NCBI GenBank assembly: GCA_020439745.1
Contig: JAGQSC010000050.1
Coordinates: 62,001 to 126,000 of the forward strand
DNA from: Acidobacteriota bacterium
Lineage (GTDB): Bacteria; Acidobacteriota; Holophagae; Acanthopleuribacterales; Acanthopleuribacteraceae
Length of the DNA: 64,000 nt
Direction of reading: 5' to 3'
Made by a program: the position numbers and the translations under genes. Below are positions 54,194-62,825 of the stretch, one piece after another (the first letter of the stretch is position 1; every line of letters begins with the position of its first letter). Below the pieces are notes generated by a model, which did not search any database, was not told the DNA's origin, and worked only from the letters and a program-made list of their open reading frames with translations.

Positions 54194-55600
54194 TTATTCA
54201 TCATCCCCATCTGGATCAGCATTACACACTTCTTTGAGGAAAGGAGCATTGGTCCACAAAACACCTACCGGTGCACCAGGGGCCGTGCCGCGCAGTGAAA
54301 CCAACGCGAATGGTTGGTCACTCTCCACTTCGATCAGGGAACCGGGATTATCAGCAAAGTAGTCCCCCAGAACGACAAGCAACTTGCCATGGGGCGCCAA
54401 TTCCTCACTTAGTTCGACTTCGGCAATGTCTTCTCCTTCGTCGTCCACTTGTGTGGCTGTCACTTCTGCTGCGACATCGCCCAGGTTGACTAACGCCAGG
54501 CCGTCGAAGACGGTGGACCACTCACCCTGAAAAAGAGTGACGCCGCATTGTGCAGATGATTCGCGTACTTCTGCAGAAGCGCCTGGACCGCTGGAAGCCT
54601 TATAGGCACTGAATACGCGGCAATCATCAGAGCCGACGATGCCGAAATGGCTGATTTCTTGGCTGCCGAACAGTTCAGCGGCATCTACTGCCATCACAGA
54701 TTCGCCTTCAACGGTAATGTTCATGGAAGCCATGGCAGTGCCATCGGCGAGATAGGGAAACAAGGTCATGGTTGTGTCCTCATCGCCATCATTAAAGAGC
54801 CTGATTTCGGTGTCAAAACCGCCATTACTTCGAGTTACATGGGGCATCCATCGGGTTGGGGCCCGAAACGCCCACCCATAATCAACAAGCTCCAAGTCTT
54901 CATCTTTGATCTGGCCCACATATGGGGCGAAATACTTGATTTCTGGATCAGCTTCGGGCTCCAGCGCTGTGGAGTCAGCGATCACAGCAACTTGTTCAAA
55001 CATCTGGCCTTCTATTTCAAGGTTAATCAGTCCAATGATTTCGCCGCGATCGAGGGCTTCATCTTCGACAGCTATTTCCTGCATGTACCGCGAACCTACC
55101 AGGATACTTCCGGGCATGATGATTCCAGGTTGGGCGTCATTCACGCCGGCAAGCCAAGCACCGTGATGGTCCACAATCTCTCCATCTTCATAAAAATCAA
55201 CTTCTTCGCCAAAGTAGTAGACATCTTTTGAGTGCAGACAAATGGCGTAGAAGTTACGAGAGACTTCATACAGTTCGCCATCAATCCATTCTCGCTCTTC
55301 CACGACTCGCGTAAGTACGCCATCCACCCATTGCGTTTCATTCAGTACGGTGATCTCCAAACGGATAAATTCCACTTCGCCTTCATCTTCTTCTTCGCCT
55401 TCTAGGGCAAGCCACCAACCAGGTTCGAGGATGAAATAAGGGTTTTGGTCGCTCATAGAGCCTGTGTGTGTCACAAACTCACATTGCTCCATTGGAAACT
55501 CATCAGTAAAATAACCACCGCACGGTTCTTGTGCTACGGTTGGGGCCAGGGCGGTTAGGCAAAACAAGACCCAGGCTCCAATCCAAACTTTGCATTTCAT
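54194..55600 (-). CDS. Secreted protein of unknown function
   Basis: A 468-residue protein with a good signal peptide (KVWIGAWVLFCLTALAPTVAQ). The N-terminal half is acidic and Cys-containing (CGGYFTDEFPMEQCEF, EGEEEDEGEVEF). The C-terminal half has repeated beta-rich segments, HVTRSNGGFDTEIRLFNDG then FPYLADGTAM, and FALVSLRGTAPGAP, resembling extracellular Ig-like modules in secreted proteins of Acidobacteria and Chloroflexi. I recognise no enzymatic motif. A strong terminator follows. It ends in an acidic tail DPDGDDE. Confidence 0.6.
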   Translation of the reverse strand: MKCKVWIGAWVLFCLTALAPTVAQEPCGGYFTDEFPMEQCEFVTHTGSMSDQNPYFILEPGWWLALEGEEEDEGEVEFIRLEITVLNETQWVDGVLTRVVEEREWIDGELYEVSRNFYAICLHSKDVYYFGEEVDFYEDGEIVDHHGAWLAGVNDAQPGIIMPGSILVGSRYMQEIAVEDEALDRGEIIGLINLEIEGQMFEQVAVIADSTALEPEADPEIKYFAPYVGQIKDEDLELVDYGWAFRAPTRWMPHVTRSNGGFDTEIRLFNDGDEDTTMTLFPYLADGTAMASMNITVEGESVMAVDAAELFGSQEISHFGIVGSDDCRVFSAYKASSGPGASAEVRESSAQCGVTLFQGEWSTVFDGLALVNLGDVAAEVTATQVDDEGEDIAEVELSEELAPHGKLLVVLGDYFADNPGSLIEVESDQPFALVSLRGTAPGAPVGVLWTNAPFLKEVCNADPDGDDE

Positions 55601-55814
55601 ATCAATGCTCCCTTGTTGTTTTTGTTGTGACTAGGTCACACAACAAAAATGACGCATGAATATGAAGGAACGATGAAGGCTCAGAAATCTCGTTTTTGAG
55701 GGCGGTCATTGATCGTCATGTGTTAATCAACCCATCAATACCCATCCAGAACCGATCAACAGAATCGTTTTCACACGGTTTTGGGGCCTGAATCAGATCG
55801 AATGACGGAATTGA

Positions 55815-56972
55815 CTATTTCTGGCTATAAGCTTCAACTTGACGCCACACACGCAACACGTTTCCAGAACAGATCTTTTGGATACGCTCAACGCTGTACC
55901 CGTTCTTCAACATTTCATAAATCAGGTTGGGGAACTGCGAAACATCGCGCAGGCCGTCAGGGAGCGTATCCCCCACGCCATCGAAATCCGAGCCCAAACC
56001 CACATGATCCTCCCCGACTAAACCGATCACATGTTCGATATGTGCCATCACATCCTGTATATTGGCTCGTGGAAAAGCGTGCTCTGCCCGGTAGGCGTCA
56101 ATGAGGGCCTTGGCTTCGTCTTCTGGGTGCTCTTCACGGATTTTCATGATCTCTTTGCGCATGGTGTCGCCCGCACGACGACTTTCCTCTTTGATAAAAT
56201 AGCTTCCGAAGTTGATTTGGATGACACCACCTTTGGCTGCTAATTTCTTGATCATATCGTCGCTCATGTTGCGTTCCATACCGGGCGTGAAATGGCGACA
56301 TGAAGAGTGGCTGGCAATCACAGGCACCTTGGATAGCTCCATGACTTGCTCAAAGGTCTCATCCGAAATATGAGCCACATCGATCATCACTCCCAACTGA
56401 TTCATGGCAACCACCAGTTCCTTGCCGAATGGACTTAAGCCGTGCCATATACGTTCCTCGTCATAAGAAGAATCACAGATGTGGTTGGCTTTGGAATGGG
56501 TCAAAGTAATGTAACGGATGCCGCGATCGTAGAAATGACGCAGATTGGCGAGGTCACCTTCGATTGGTGCGCCATTTTCCATACCCATGGGCAGCGAAAT
56601 CAGGCCTTGTTCGAATTGTCGCTCCACATCGGCGGGTGATTTGGCAATGGCGAACTTCTCGGGCCATTGCTTGGCAAATCCCTCAACCATGTCGATCAAC
56701 AAATCAGCATGTGCCTTGGCTCCGTTGTCTTCCATACTGGCGGGCACATAGATCGACATAAATGGCGCATTCAGACCACCTTCTCGAGCCCTCACGTAAT
56801 CGAAATCGCCAGATGCAGTGCGAATTGAGATATCTTCCATTTTTTCAAATAGGCGGTATGGCACATCTATGTGCCCATCCAAGATGATGGTCTCTTGGGC
56901 CAACTTGAGCGCCTGAGACCTCACAGCGTCGTTGTCTGAGGCGATAAGGAAACAAACTAATCCTATCCACAT
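55815..56972 (-). CDS. Membrane-dipeptidase-family (M19) peptidase
   Basis: A 385-residue metallopeptidase with a short hydrophobic leader (WIGLVCFLIA). M19 landmarks: LDGHIDVPY (metal-binding His and Asp), GMENGAPIEG, ITLTHSKANHICDS, IDVAHISDETF, and IASHSSCRHFTPGMERN. The closing LGSDFDGVG is also standard. These enzymes hydrolyse dipeptides, including those with a C-terminal D-residue. The start lies 28 nt downstream of the hydroxylase stop, suggesting co-transcription. The preceding 55601-55814 stretch (214 bp) holds no gene. Confidence 0.9.
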   Translation of the reverse strand: MWIGLVCFLIASDNDAVRSQALKLAQETIILDGHIDVPYRLFEKMEDISIRTASGDFDYVRAREGGLNAPFMSIYVPASMEDNGAKAHADLLIDMVEGFAKQWPEKFAIAKSPADVERQFEQGLISLPMGMENGAPIEGDLANLRHFYDRGIRYITLTHSKANHICDSSYDEERIWHGLSPFGKELVVAMNQLGVMIDVAHISDETFEQVMELSKVPVIASHSSCRHFTPGMERNMSDDMIKKLAAKGGVIQINFGSYFIKEESRRAGDTMRKEIMKIREEHPEDEAKALIDAYRAEHAFPRANIQDVMAHIEHVIGLVGEDHVGLGSDFDGVGDTLPDGLRDVSQFPNLIYEMLKNGYSVERIQKICSGNVLRVWRQVEAYSQK

Positions 56973-57000
56973 GTTCTGGTGACCATCCTAGCTTAACTTT

Positions 57001-58761
57001 TCAAACTGACTGATTGACTTCGTCGAGGAATCCCAAGTAGCGAAGCCCCATGGAGATGGGCGCATCGCGGTAGTGGCGCGACTCGATTTCCAATAGTTCA
57101 TCTTTGATTCTCGATGCGAGCAAGACGCCTCGGTCAATCTTTTGTAGACCTTCCAACAAATTCCAGCGCAACAACCAACTGTCGCGATAATAGGAAAGCT
57201 CACGATCAATGCGTGTAAATTCGCGGACAATGGCGCTATGATCGCCGGCTGCCCAGACGTCAAGCGCTTGCTGATACAGCTCCAAAAGGTGTTTACCTTT
57301 TTCGTCGAGCACTTTCTGGACCGGCACCGATTTGTCGGGATAGTCGCTCTTGGACCAATAAGACACATCTGCTGGACCTGCATACACGGATGGCACTTCT
57401 TCGCCGACGGCACAATCAAACGCACCCCACTCGGGCCTGAAAAAGACTTCATCCCCGCGTTTGACCCAGCAATCCGAGAAGCTGATCACCATCAAATGGC
57501 CCGACGCATTGACCACCGCGTTTTCAAGTGTACCCGCGACTTCAATGCCGGAGGCATAAGTCAACTTAAGTGTGTGACCTCGTCCTTCGCAACCCAGCCA
57601 ACGCAAATCCACTTCCTTGCACAACGACAGTTGGCGCCCGTCCGCCAGCGGTCCAAGTGGCGTGCTGTAGCCATCCGGGTGGTGTTTGGCGTCATGGCCT
57701 GGCAGGTGCTGATCCTGGTGCGCCAAGGCACATGGACCTTTGAATTTAAGGAACACGGGCGACTTGTCTTGCATGATGAAATCCGTCAGCACCCCGGAAA
57801 TTTGAATACCAGAGTTCAAACAAACCGTGCCTACCTCGCCACTCATTCGGAACCGTTCCAACCCTGTCAGTCCACCCATTCGGAAAGCCAGTCCGTCTGC
57901 TACTTCTTCAAGCACTTCGTTCAGGTGATTGAAGTCACGTGCCACAAATAATTGGGGTTGCGGTTCTGTGATGTCGTACGATACATCAATGCAGCCGGCC
58001 GTTAGAGGCACCTTCTTAACCTTACTCTGGTGGCAGAAAAAAGCTTCACCCACGGATGACAGGATCCCAGCTCCATAGATTTTGTAATCCTTAGGTGTCC
58101 CCACGAGTCCATACTCCACGGTCCACCAATGTAACCGCGACATTAAAGAGGCCTCGGTCAGAAAGCTAACCGCTTCAATGGATGCCTTCAATTCAGCTTC
58201 AGCTGCACTTACCTGGGCGGCTGTGGCATGGGGGTCTTCTTTGGTTTCGGAAAGCTGGCGAATGGCTAGGTAAACTCGGTTGTCTTCCCGAGAGGAAAAG
58301 GCCTTGGCACCGATCTCGCCAAATCGCTGAAGGTAGTCGCGATAAATAGGGTCTGGAATGATGGGCGAATGCCCGGCGGACTCGTGAATAATGTCCGGTG
58401 CAGGCGTGTAGGCAAGGTGTTCAGCCGTGCGAATCTCGGTGGCAATCGTCATGATACGCAGGGCTTGAAATTCTTGAAAGGCGCGAGGCGGGATAAAACC
58501 ATCCACACACACCGCACCCCAACCATAGTCGGAAAGGCATTTGTCCATCTCTTCGATTCGCGGAATTCGGTCTATGGAAATGCCGGTTTGTTCCAGTCCC
58601 TTGATATAAGTGGGATGGGCCGTTCGCTTCAGTTGGTTGTAGGTCTGCAGCATTACAAATCGCCAAACGGCCTGGTCAATCTCGTCATAGGCGCTGTAGT
58701 CCTGTTTGACAATATACTGACGCAGGTGTTCGGGCACGCGATCCAAGGTCGCTTGATTCAT
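57001..58761 (-). CDS. Aromatic amino acid hydroxylase (phenylalanine 4-monooxygenase-like), long form
   Basis: A 586-residue protein. The catalytic domain (about 20-330) has the iron ligands His126, His131 (IIHESAGHSP) and Glu216 (WWTVEYGLVG), with the pterin-binding region around RIMTIATEIR. A C-terminal extension of about 250 residues follows, containing beta-rich segments (GYSTPLGPL, TLKLTYASGIEVAG) and a helical tail. Similar long hydroxylases occur in Bacteroidetes and Acidobacteria, where the role of the extension is not known. It is a tetrahydropterin-dependent monooxygenase converting Phe to Tyr by inference. Confidence 0.88.
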   Translation of the reverse strand: MNQATLDRVPEHLRQYIVKQDYSAYDEIDQAVWRFVMLQTYNQLKRTAHPTYIKGLEQTGISIDRIPRIEEMDKCLSDYGWGAVCVDGFIPPRAFQEFQALRIMTIATEIRTAEHLAYTPAPDIIHESAGHSPIIPDPIYRDYLQRFGEIGAKAFSSREDNRVYLAIRQLSETKEDPHATAAQVSAAEAELKASIEAVSFLTEASLMSRLHWWTVEYGLVGTPKDYKIYGAGILSSVGEAFFCHQSKVKKVPLTAGCIDVSYDITEPQPQLFVARDFNHLNEVLEEVADGLAFRMGGLTGLERFRMSGEVGTVCLNSGIQISGVLTDFIMQDKSPVFLKFKGPCALAHQDQHLPGHDAKHHPDGYSTPLGPLADGRQLSLCKEVDLRWLGCEGRGHTLKLTYASGIEVAGTLENAVVNASGHLMVISFSDCWVKRGDEVFFRPEWGAFDCAVGEEVPSVYAGPADVSYWSKSDYPDKSVPVQKVLDEKGKHLLELYQQALDVWAAGDHSAIVREFTRIDRELSYYRDSWLLRWNLLEGLQKIDRGVLLASRIKDELLEIESRHYRDAPISMGLRYLGFLDEVNQSV

Positions 58762-58831
58762 TCATGCCCCCTCAAAGTTTTGCTGTCCAAAAAATAACCG
58801 CTCAGCCCGAGTCCCGTCAAGCCCAACCCAG

Positions 58832-58862
58832 AAATGAGAAAGGGCCCGCAGCAGCGAGCCCT
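58832..58862 (-). terminator. Intrinsic terminator after the lamin-tail gene
   Basis: On the minus strand AGGGCTCGC pairs with GCGGGCCCT (9 bp, one G-U) around a TGCT loop, followed by TTTCTCATTTCT. It lies 24 nt after the stop codon of the lamin-tail gene. Confidence 0.7.
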
Positions 58863-58886
58863 AAATATTTGATGTAAGACGATTGT

Positions 58887-59453
58887 TTACTCGACAGAAA
58901 AAGTCTGTAACTCAACTGGCAAGGTTTGATTCGTATTGACAGCACCAGGCGACTCGGTAACGGGTCCCGTCCATTGAAAATCCGTGTAGACTTTGGCGCC
59001 ATCCACAATATCGATGAGCTGTAATGACTGGCCAATCGGCGTAGATGAACTCTCAACAACTCCCACATCAGTTGACGTCATGCCACTTGCAACACCATTG
59101 GTTGCCGTGAATGACCCTTCGTAAGACAAAAACTGAACGACGCTGACACCATCGTATAGGACGATTCCATCGGGAGACCCGTTTTGGATCCCTGGTGTAA
59201 GAAAAGAAAGGGTACCTCCACCCATACTCTGATCGGGTAATAAGCCTGTCAATGCAATGGTATCGTAACTTTGTCCATTGGCTCCGTTGTAAAGCACGAT
59301 ACTCCAGCCTGAAAGATTGGTTCCTGCCGGACCTGCAATTTCAACAAATTCGCCGGTATCTGTGCCGGTATTGTCATAGTGAAACTCGTTAATGAACACA
59401 GCTTGTGCCATCACGCCGAAACAACATAGGCTCGCAAACAAAATCCTAATCAT
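58887..59453 (-). CDS. Secreted lamin-tail domain (LTD) protein
   Basis: About 188 residues: a signal peptide (MIRILFASLCCFGVMAQA) and one LTD domain (VFINEFHYDNTGTDTGEFVEIAG, LSGWSIVLYNG). LTD modules are extracellular beta-sandwiches, often beside nucleases or adhesins. The protein ends directly after TLPVELQTFSVE, the linker that in many Bacteroidetes proteins precedes a C-terminal sorting domain; here no such domain follows. The start is 59453 or 59462, both in range of GGGAGG. Confidence 0.7.
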   Translation of the reverse strand: MIRILFASLCCFGVMAQAVFINEFHYDNTGTDTGEFVEIAGPAGTNLSGWSIVLYNGANGQSYDTIALTGLLPDQSMGGGTLSFLTPGIQNGSPDGIVLYDGVSVVQFLSYEGSFTATNGVASGMTSTDVGVVESSSTPIGQSLQLIDIVDGAKVYTDFQWTGPVTESPGAVNTNQTLPVELQTFSVE

Positions 59454-59599
59454 CGTTACCATATCCTCCCTCAATAAAAGCCGCTTCTCGCCTTCCGCCT
59501 CAAATAGCCAAAAAAACCGGACGCAGCTTCACAAAGAAAGACATGCTAGCATGATTCCCGTTGAATAGAATTAGAAACATGTTAAGGATGGGGTGAAAC

Positions 59600-60559
59600 T
59601 TGGAGTTGGTGTTCCAGTGGCTGCTTTTCCTGGGCTACGTTGTGATTGTTGCCGCAGGCATTGTCGCCATCTTGTTCTTCGTCTCGTTGACGATTGGCCG
59701 ATTCAAAAGCCACGAATCGAGGGGGATTGAGTTACAGTTCCTCAACCAAAAGCAGCGCATGGCTCAGCTACAACTTCGTATCGCCTTAGCCGATGCAAAA
59801 GAAGCAAAGCGCCTGTGGAAAGCCCTCAAAAAAGAACCCAAACCCGACCCAACACGACCGAAAGTTTTTGTGTTGGATTATTCAGGGGATCTCGCCGCAA
59901 GTGCCACCGCTGAATTGCGCGAAACCCTCAATGCGCTTCTTCCCGAGTGTGGACCCGAGGATGAGATTTTGGTTCGGCTGGAGAGTATGGGCGGCAAAGC
60001 CCACGCCTACGGCTTTGCGGCCTCGCAACTGAAACGCATACGCGATCGCGGTATTCCACTCACAGTCTGCATCGATAAAGTGGCTGCCAGCGGCGGTTAC
60101 ATGATGGCCTGTGTCGCCAACCAAATCATCGCCTCCCCTTTTGCGCTGGTGGGTTCAATCGGTGTCATTGCCATGCTGCCCAACGTTCACAAATTACTGA
60201 AAAAGCTCAATATCGACTATGACGAACTGACCGCAGGCGAATACAAACGTACCGTCAGTAACTTCGCCGAAAATACACCCGAAGGCAAAGCCAAGTTCAT
60301 GGAAGAACTGGACACCTTCCACACCGTCTTCAAGGACTTTGTCAAAACGCATCGACCTCAGGTATCCATCGATCAGGTGGGAACCGGTGAATCATTCTAC
60401 GGCCAACAGGCACTGGACCTGAAACTGGTGGATCAACTGATGGTCAGCGACGACTGGATGATGGGTCTGTTCGACACCAAAAATGTTTACCAAGTGTCCT
60501 TGCATCTGAAAACCGACCTTCGTACGCGAATCTCGGATTGGCTTTCAAGCATGCGTTAG
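59600..60559 (+). CDS. SohB/S49-family serine peptidase
   Basis: A 319-residue protein with an N-terminal transmembrane helix (FLGYVVIVAAGIVAILFFVSL) and an S49 domain: VFVLDYSGDLAAS, RLESMGGKAHAYG, the nucleophile region KVAASGGYMMAC and the lysine in AGEYKRTVSNF. The catalytic Ser-Lys pair is therefore intact. SohB-type enzymes are periplasmic membrane-anchored peptidases of uncertain substrate. It starts with TTG, preceded by GGATGGGG. The next gene begins 8 nt after its stop. Confidence 0.87.
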   Translation: MELVFQWLLFLGYVVIVAAGIVAILFFVSLTIGRFKSHESRGIELQFLNQKQRMAQLQLRIALADAKEAKRLWKALKKEPKPDPTRPKVFVLDYSGDLAASATAELRETLNALLPECGPEDEILVRLESMGGKAHAYGFAASQLKRIRDRGIPLTVCIDKVAASGGYMMACVANQIIASPFALVGSIGVIAMLPNVHKLLKKLNIDYDELTAGEYKRTVSNFAENTPEGKAKFMEELDTFHTVFKDFVKTHRPQVSIDQVGTGESFYGQQALDLKLVDQLMVSDDWMMGLFDTKNVYQVSLHLKTDLRTRISDWLSSMR

Positions 60560-60567
60560 GAGTGCCT

Positions 60568-62649
60568 ATGTTCACCACCTGTCCCCTCTGCGAAGCCATG
60601 TGTGGTTTGGAAATCACGCTCAAGGACCACCGAATAGACGAGATAAGGGGCGATAAACAAGACCCCTTGAGCCGCGGCCATTTGTGCCCTAAAGCGCTTG
60701 CCCTAAAGACCATTCAAGAAGACCCCAACCGCCTCAAACAACCCCTGCTCAAAAGAGATGGCCAGTTTGAAGTCGTCTCATGGGACGAAGCCTACGCTAT
60801 CGCAGCCGAACGAATCACAAAGATCCAGCGCCAACATGGAAACGACTCTGTGGCACTTTATCTCGGCAATCCCAACGTGCACAACGTGACAGCATTGTTA
60901 AACGTCCGTGAATTCAGTCGTACTCTGAAGACAAAAAACCGATACTCCGCATCCAGCGTGGATCAGTGGCCCCATCAACACGTCGCTTACGAAATGTATG
61001 GCCACCAATTCCTGGTTCCCATTCCTGACATCAATCGCACCCAGTTCCTGGTCATTATGGGCGGAAACCCCCTTGTTTCCAACGGGTCCATGATGTCCGC
61101 GCCCGATGTGGGTAACCGAATCAAAGACATTCGTAACCGTGGTGGTCGCGTGGTGGTGATTGATCCAAGACGCAGTGAAACCGCAAAGAAAGCCTCCGAC
61201 TACATCGCCATTCGTCCGGGCACAGACGTATTCATGCTCGCCGCCTTGGTTCGTCAAGCTCTCGAAAACCCAACCTCTGGCCCCTGGCAGTCGCTCTGCA
61301 TGGGCTTGGACCAACTGCGGTCATTTGTCGCACCGTTCTCATTTGAACGAGCCTCACAAATCACGGGTATCGATGCTGATGTGATGGCACAGCTAGGTCG
61401 TGACTTCGCAGCCGCCGAAACGGCGGTTTGGTACGGCCGCATGGGTGTATCCACCCAGGCATTTGGGGCCACGTGCCAGTGGCTGATCCAATGTTTGAAC
61501 ATCCTTACCAACCGGCTCGATCGACCGGGTGGTGCGATGTTCCCCAAGCCGGCCATCTCGGTTCTGGATCTGCTTTCCAAAGGTCATCACGGTCGATGGC
61601 ACAGTCGTGTGCGCAAGCTACCCGAATTCGCCGGTGAATTGCCCGTCGCCTGCCTGGCAGAGGAGATGGAAGTCGAAGGACCGGATCAAGTGAAGGCACT
61701 GGTCGTGGCAGCTGGAAACCCGGTGGTTTCAACACCCCATGGATCCCGCCTGGAATCAGCCATCAAGAAGCTGGATTTTACGCTGTGCATTGACTTCTAC
61801 TTGAATGAGACCAGTCGACATGCTGACTTGGTATTGCCACCTGTTGCACCCCTGGAACGCGACCACTACGACCTCATCTTTCATCAACTGGCCATTCACA
61901 ACACCGCCAAGTACCACGATGCCCCTCTAATTCCAGCCGCAAAACAACCAGACGATGGTCAGATCCTCATGGGTCTGGCCAGGGCCATTGCCAAAGCCAA
62001 AAAGTGGCCCCTGAAGAAGCGATTGGGCTTGGCCTTTCATGCTTGGATGGGTACCAAACGCATGTTGAATTGGGCATTGAAGCGGGGACCCTACCGCTTG
62101 AGCCTTAAGCAACTTAAGAAGACGCCTCACGGATTGGACTTGGGACCCATGACACCACAATTGCCAGACATACTCAGGCGTCCCAAGATTCAATTGGCGC
62201 CCGAACGGTTCCTGGCGGATGCCAAACGACTGCAAGAGACCCAGCCAACCACATCGATGTTATTGGTGGGTCGCCGGCACTTGCTACAAAACAATTCGTG
62301 GCTACGCCATGTGCCCCATCTCACCAAGCAAACCGACCGCAGCGCCATGCACATGTCTCCTAAAGACGCCACGCGTTTGGGTCTGGTAGACGGTCAGAGG
62401 GCACGCGTGACCAGCGAAAGCGGGATGGTGGAAGTAGCCATCGCGATTTCCGATGCCATGGCCGAAGGCACCGTTTCCATACCACATGGCTACAGTAATC
62501 GCGCTCACCCCGATAGTGGTGGGCCCTTCTCAGATGCGGTCTCAGTCAACGAACTGACCTCGTGCAAGGCCATCGATCCCATCAGCGGTAATGCCGCACT
62601 TAACGGCGTACCCGTCCGCATCGAAGCATTACAAGCAGCCAGCGATTAA
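60568..62649 (+). CDS. Molybdopterin oxidoreductase (formate dehydrogenase-like alpha subunit)
   Basis: About 693 residues. An N-terminal 4Fe-4S motif (CPLCEAMCGLE and CPKA), MGD-binding motifs (WDEAYAIAAERI, RVVVIDPRRSETA, VVAAGNPVVSTPHGS) and the C-terminal dinucleotide-binding domain (MSPKDATRLGLVDGQRARV) are complete. At the usual Cys/SeCys Mo-ligand site the sequence reads SASSVDQWPHQ, so no Cys is present; related uncharacterised proteins share this. The reaction is unknown. ATG at 60568 follows TTAGGAGTGCCT. Cofactor supply may involve the MoeB-like protein at 2-3 kb. Confidence 0.85.
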   Translation: MFTTCPLCEAMCGLEITLKDHRIDEIRGDKQDPLSRGHLCPKALALKTIQEDPNRLKQPLLKRDGQFEVVSWDEAYAIAAERITKIQRQHGNDSVALYLGNPNVHNVTALLNVREFSRTLKTKNRYSASSVDQWPHQHVAYEMYGHQFLVPIPDINRTQFLVIMGGNPLVSNGSMMSAPDVGNRIKDIRNRGGRVVVIDPRRSETAKKASDYIAIRPGTDVFMLAALVRQALENPTSGPWQSLCMGLDQLRSFVAPFSFERASQITGIDADVMAQLGRDFAAAETAVWYGRMGVSTQAFGATCQWLIQCLNILTNRLDRPGGAMFPKPAISVLDLLSKGHHGRWHSRVRKLPEFAGELPVACLAEEMEVEGPDQVKALVVAAGNPVVSTPHGSRLESAIKKLDFTLCIDFYLNETSRHADLVLPPVAPLERDHYDLIFHQLAIHNTAKYHDAPLIPAAKQPDDGQILMGLARAIAKAKKWPLKKRLGLAFHAWMGTKRMLNWALKRGPYRLSLKQLKKTPHGLDLGPMTPQLPDILRRPKIQLAPERFLADAKRLQETQPTTSMLLVGRRHLLQNNSWLRHVPHLTKQTDRSAMHMSPKDATRLGLVDGQRARVTSESGMVEVAIAISDAMAEGTVSIPHGYSNRAHPDSGGPFSDAVSVNELTSCKAIDPISGNAALNGVPVRIEALQAASD

Positions 62650-62825
62650 ACCAACGATGTGCATGCCCACTTAGCTGCAATACAAGACAACCCTCCTCCA
62701 GAGAAAATGTCATGCGGCTCATGTCGGGGTGGTTATGGATAAGGTCACGAAAAGTTGATTTCGAGGTCGCCACGATCACCTCGGGCACCAGCCATTCGAA
62801 CGAAAGGAATCCTTGATCACGTTCA
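62650..62825. other. Intergenic stretch without recognisable features
   Basis: About 176 bp between the convergent oxidoreductase and vWA genes. No hairpin with T-run and no convincing short gene was seen on either strand. Confidence 0.3.

Noticed and set aside
55675-55705. Possible terminator CTCAGAAA ... TTTTTGAG after the M19 gene
   Set aside because: The stem has a mismatch, is A/T-rich, and no T-run follows it on the minus strand.
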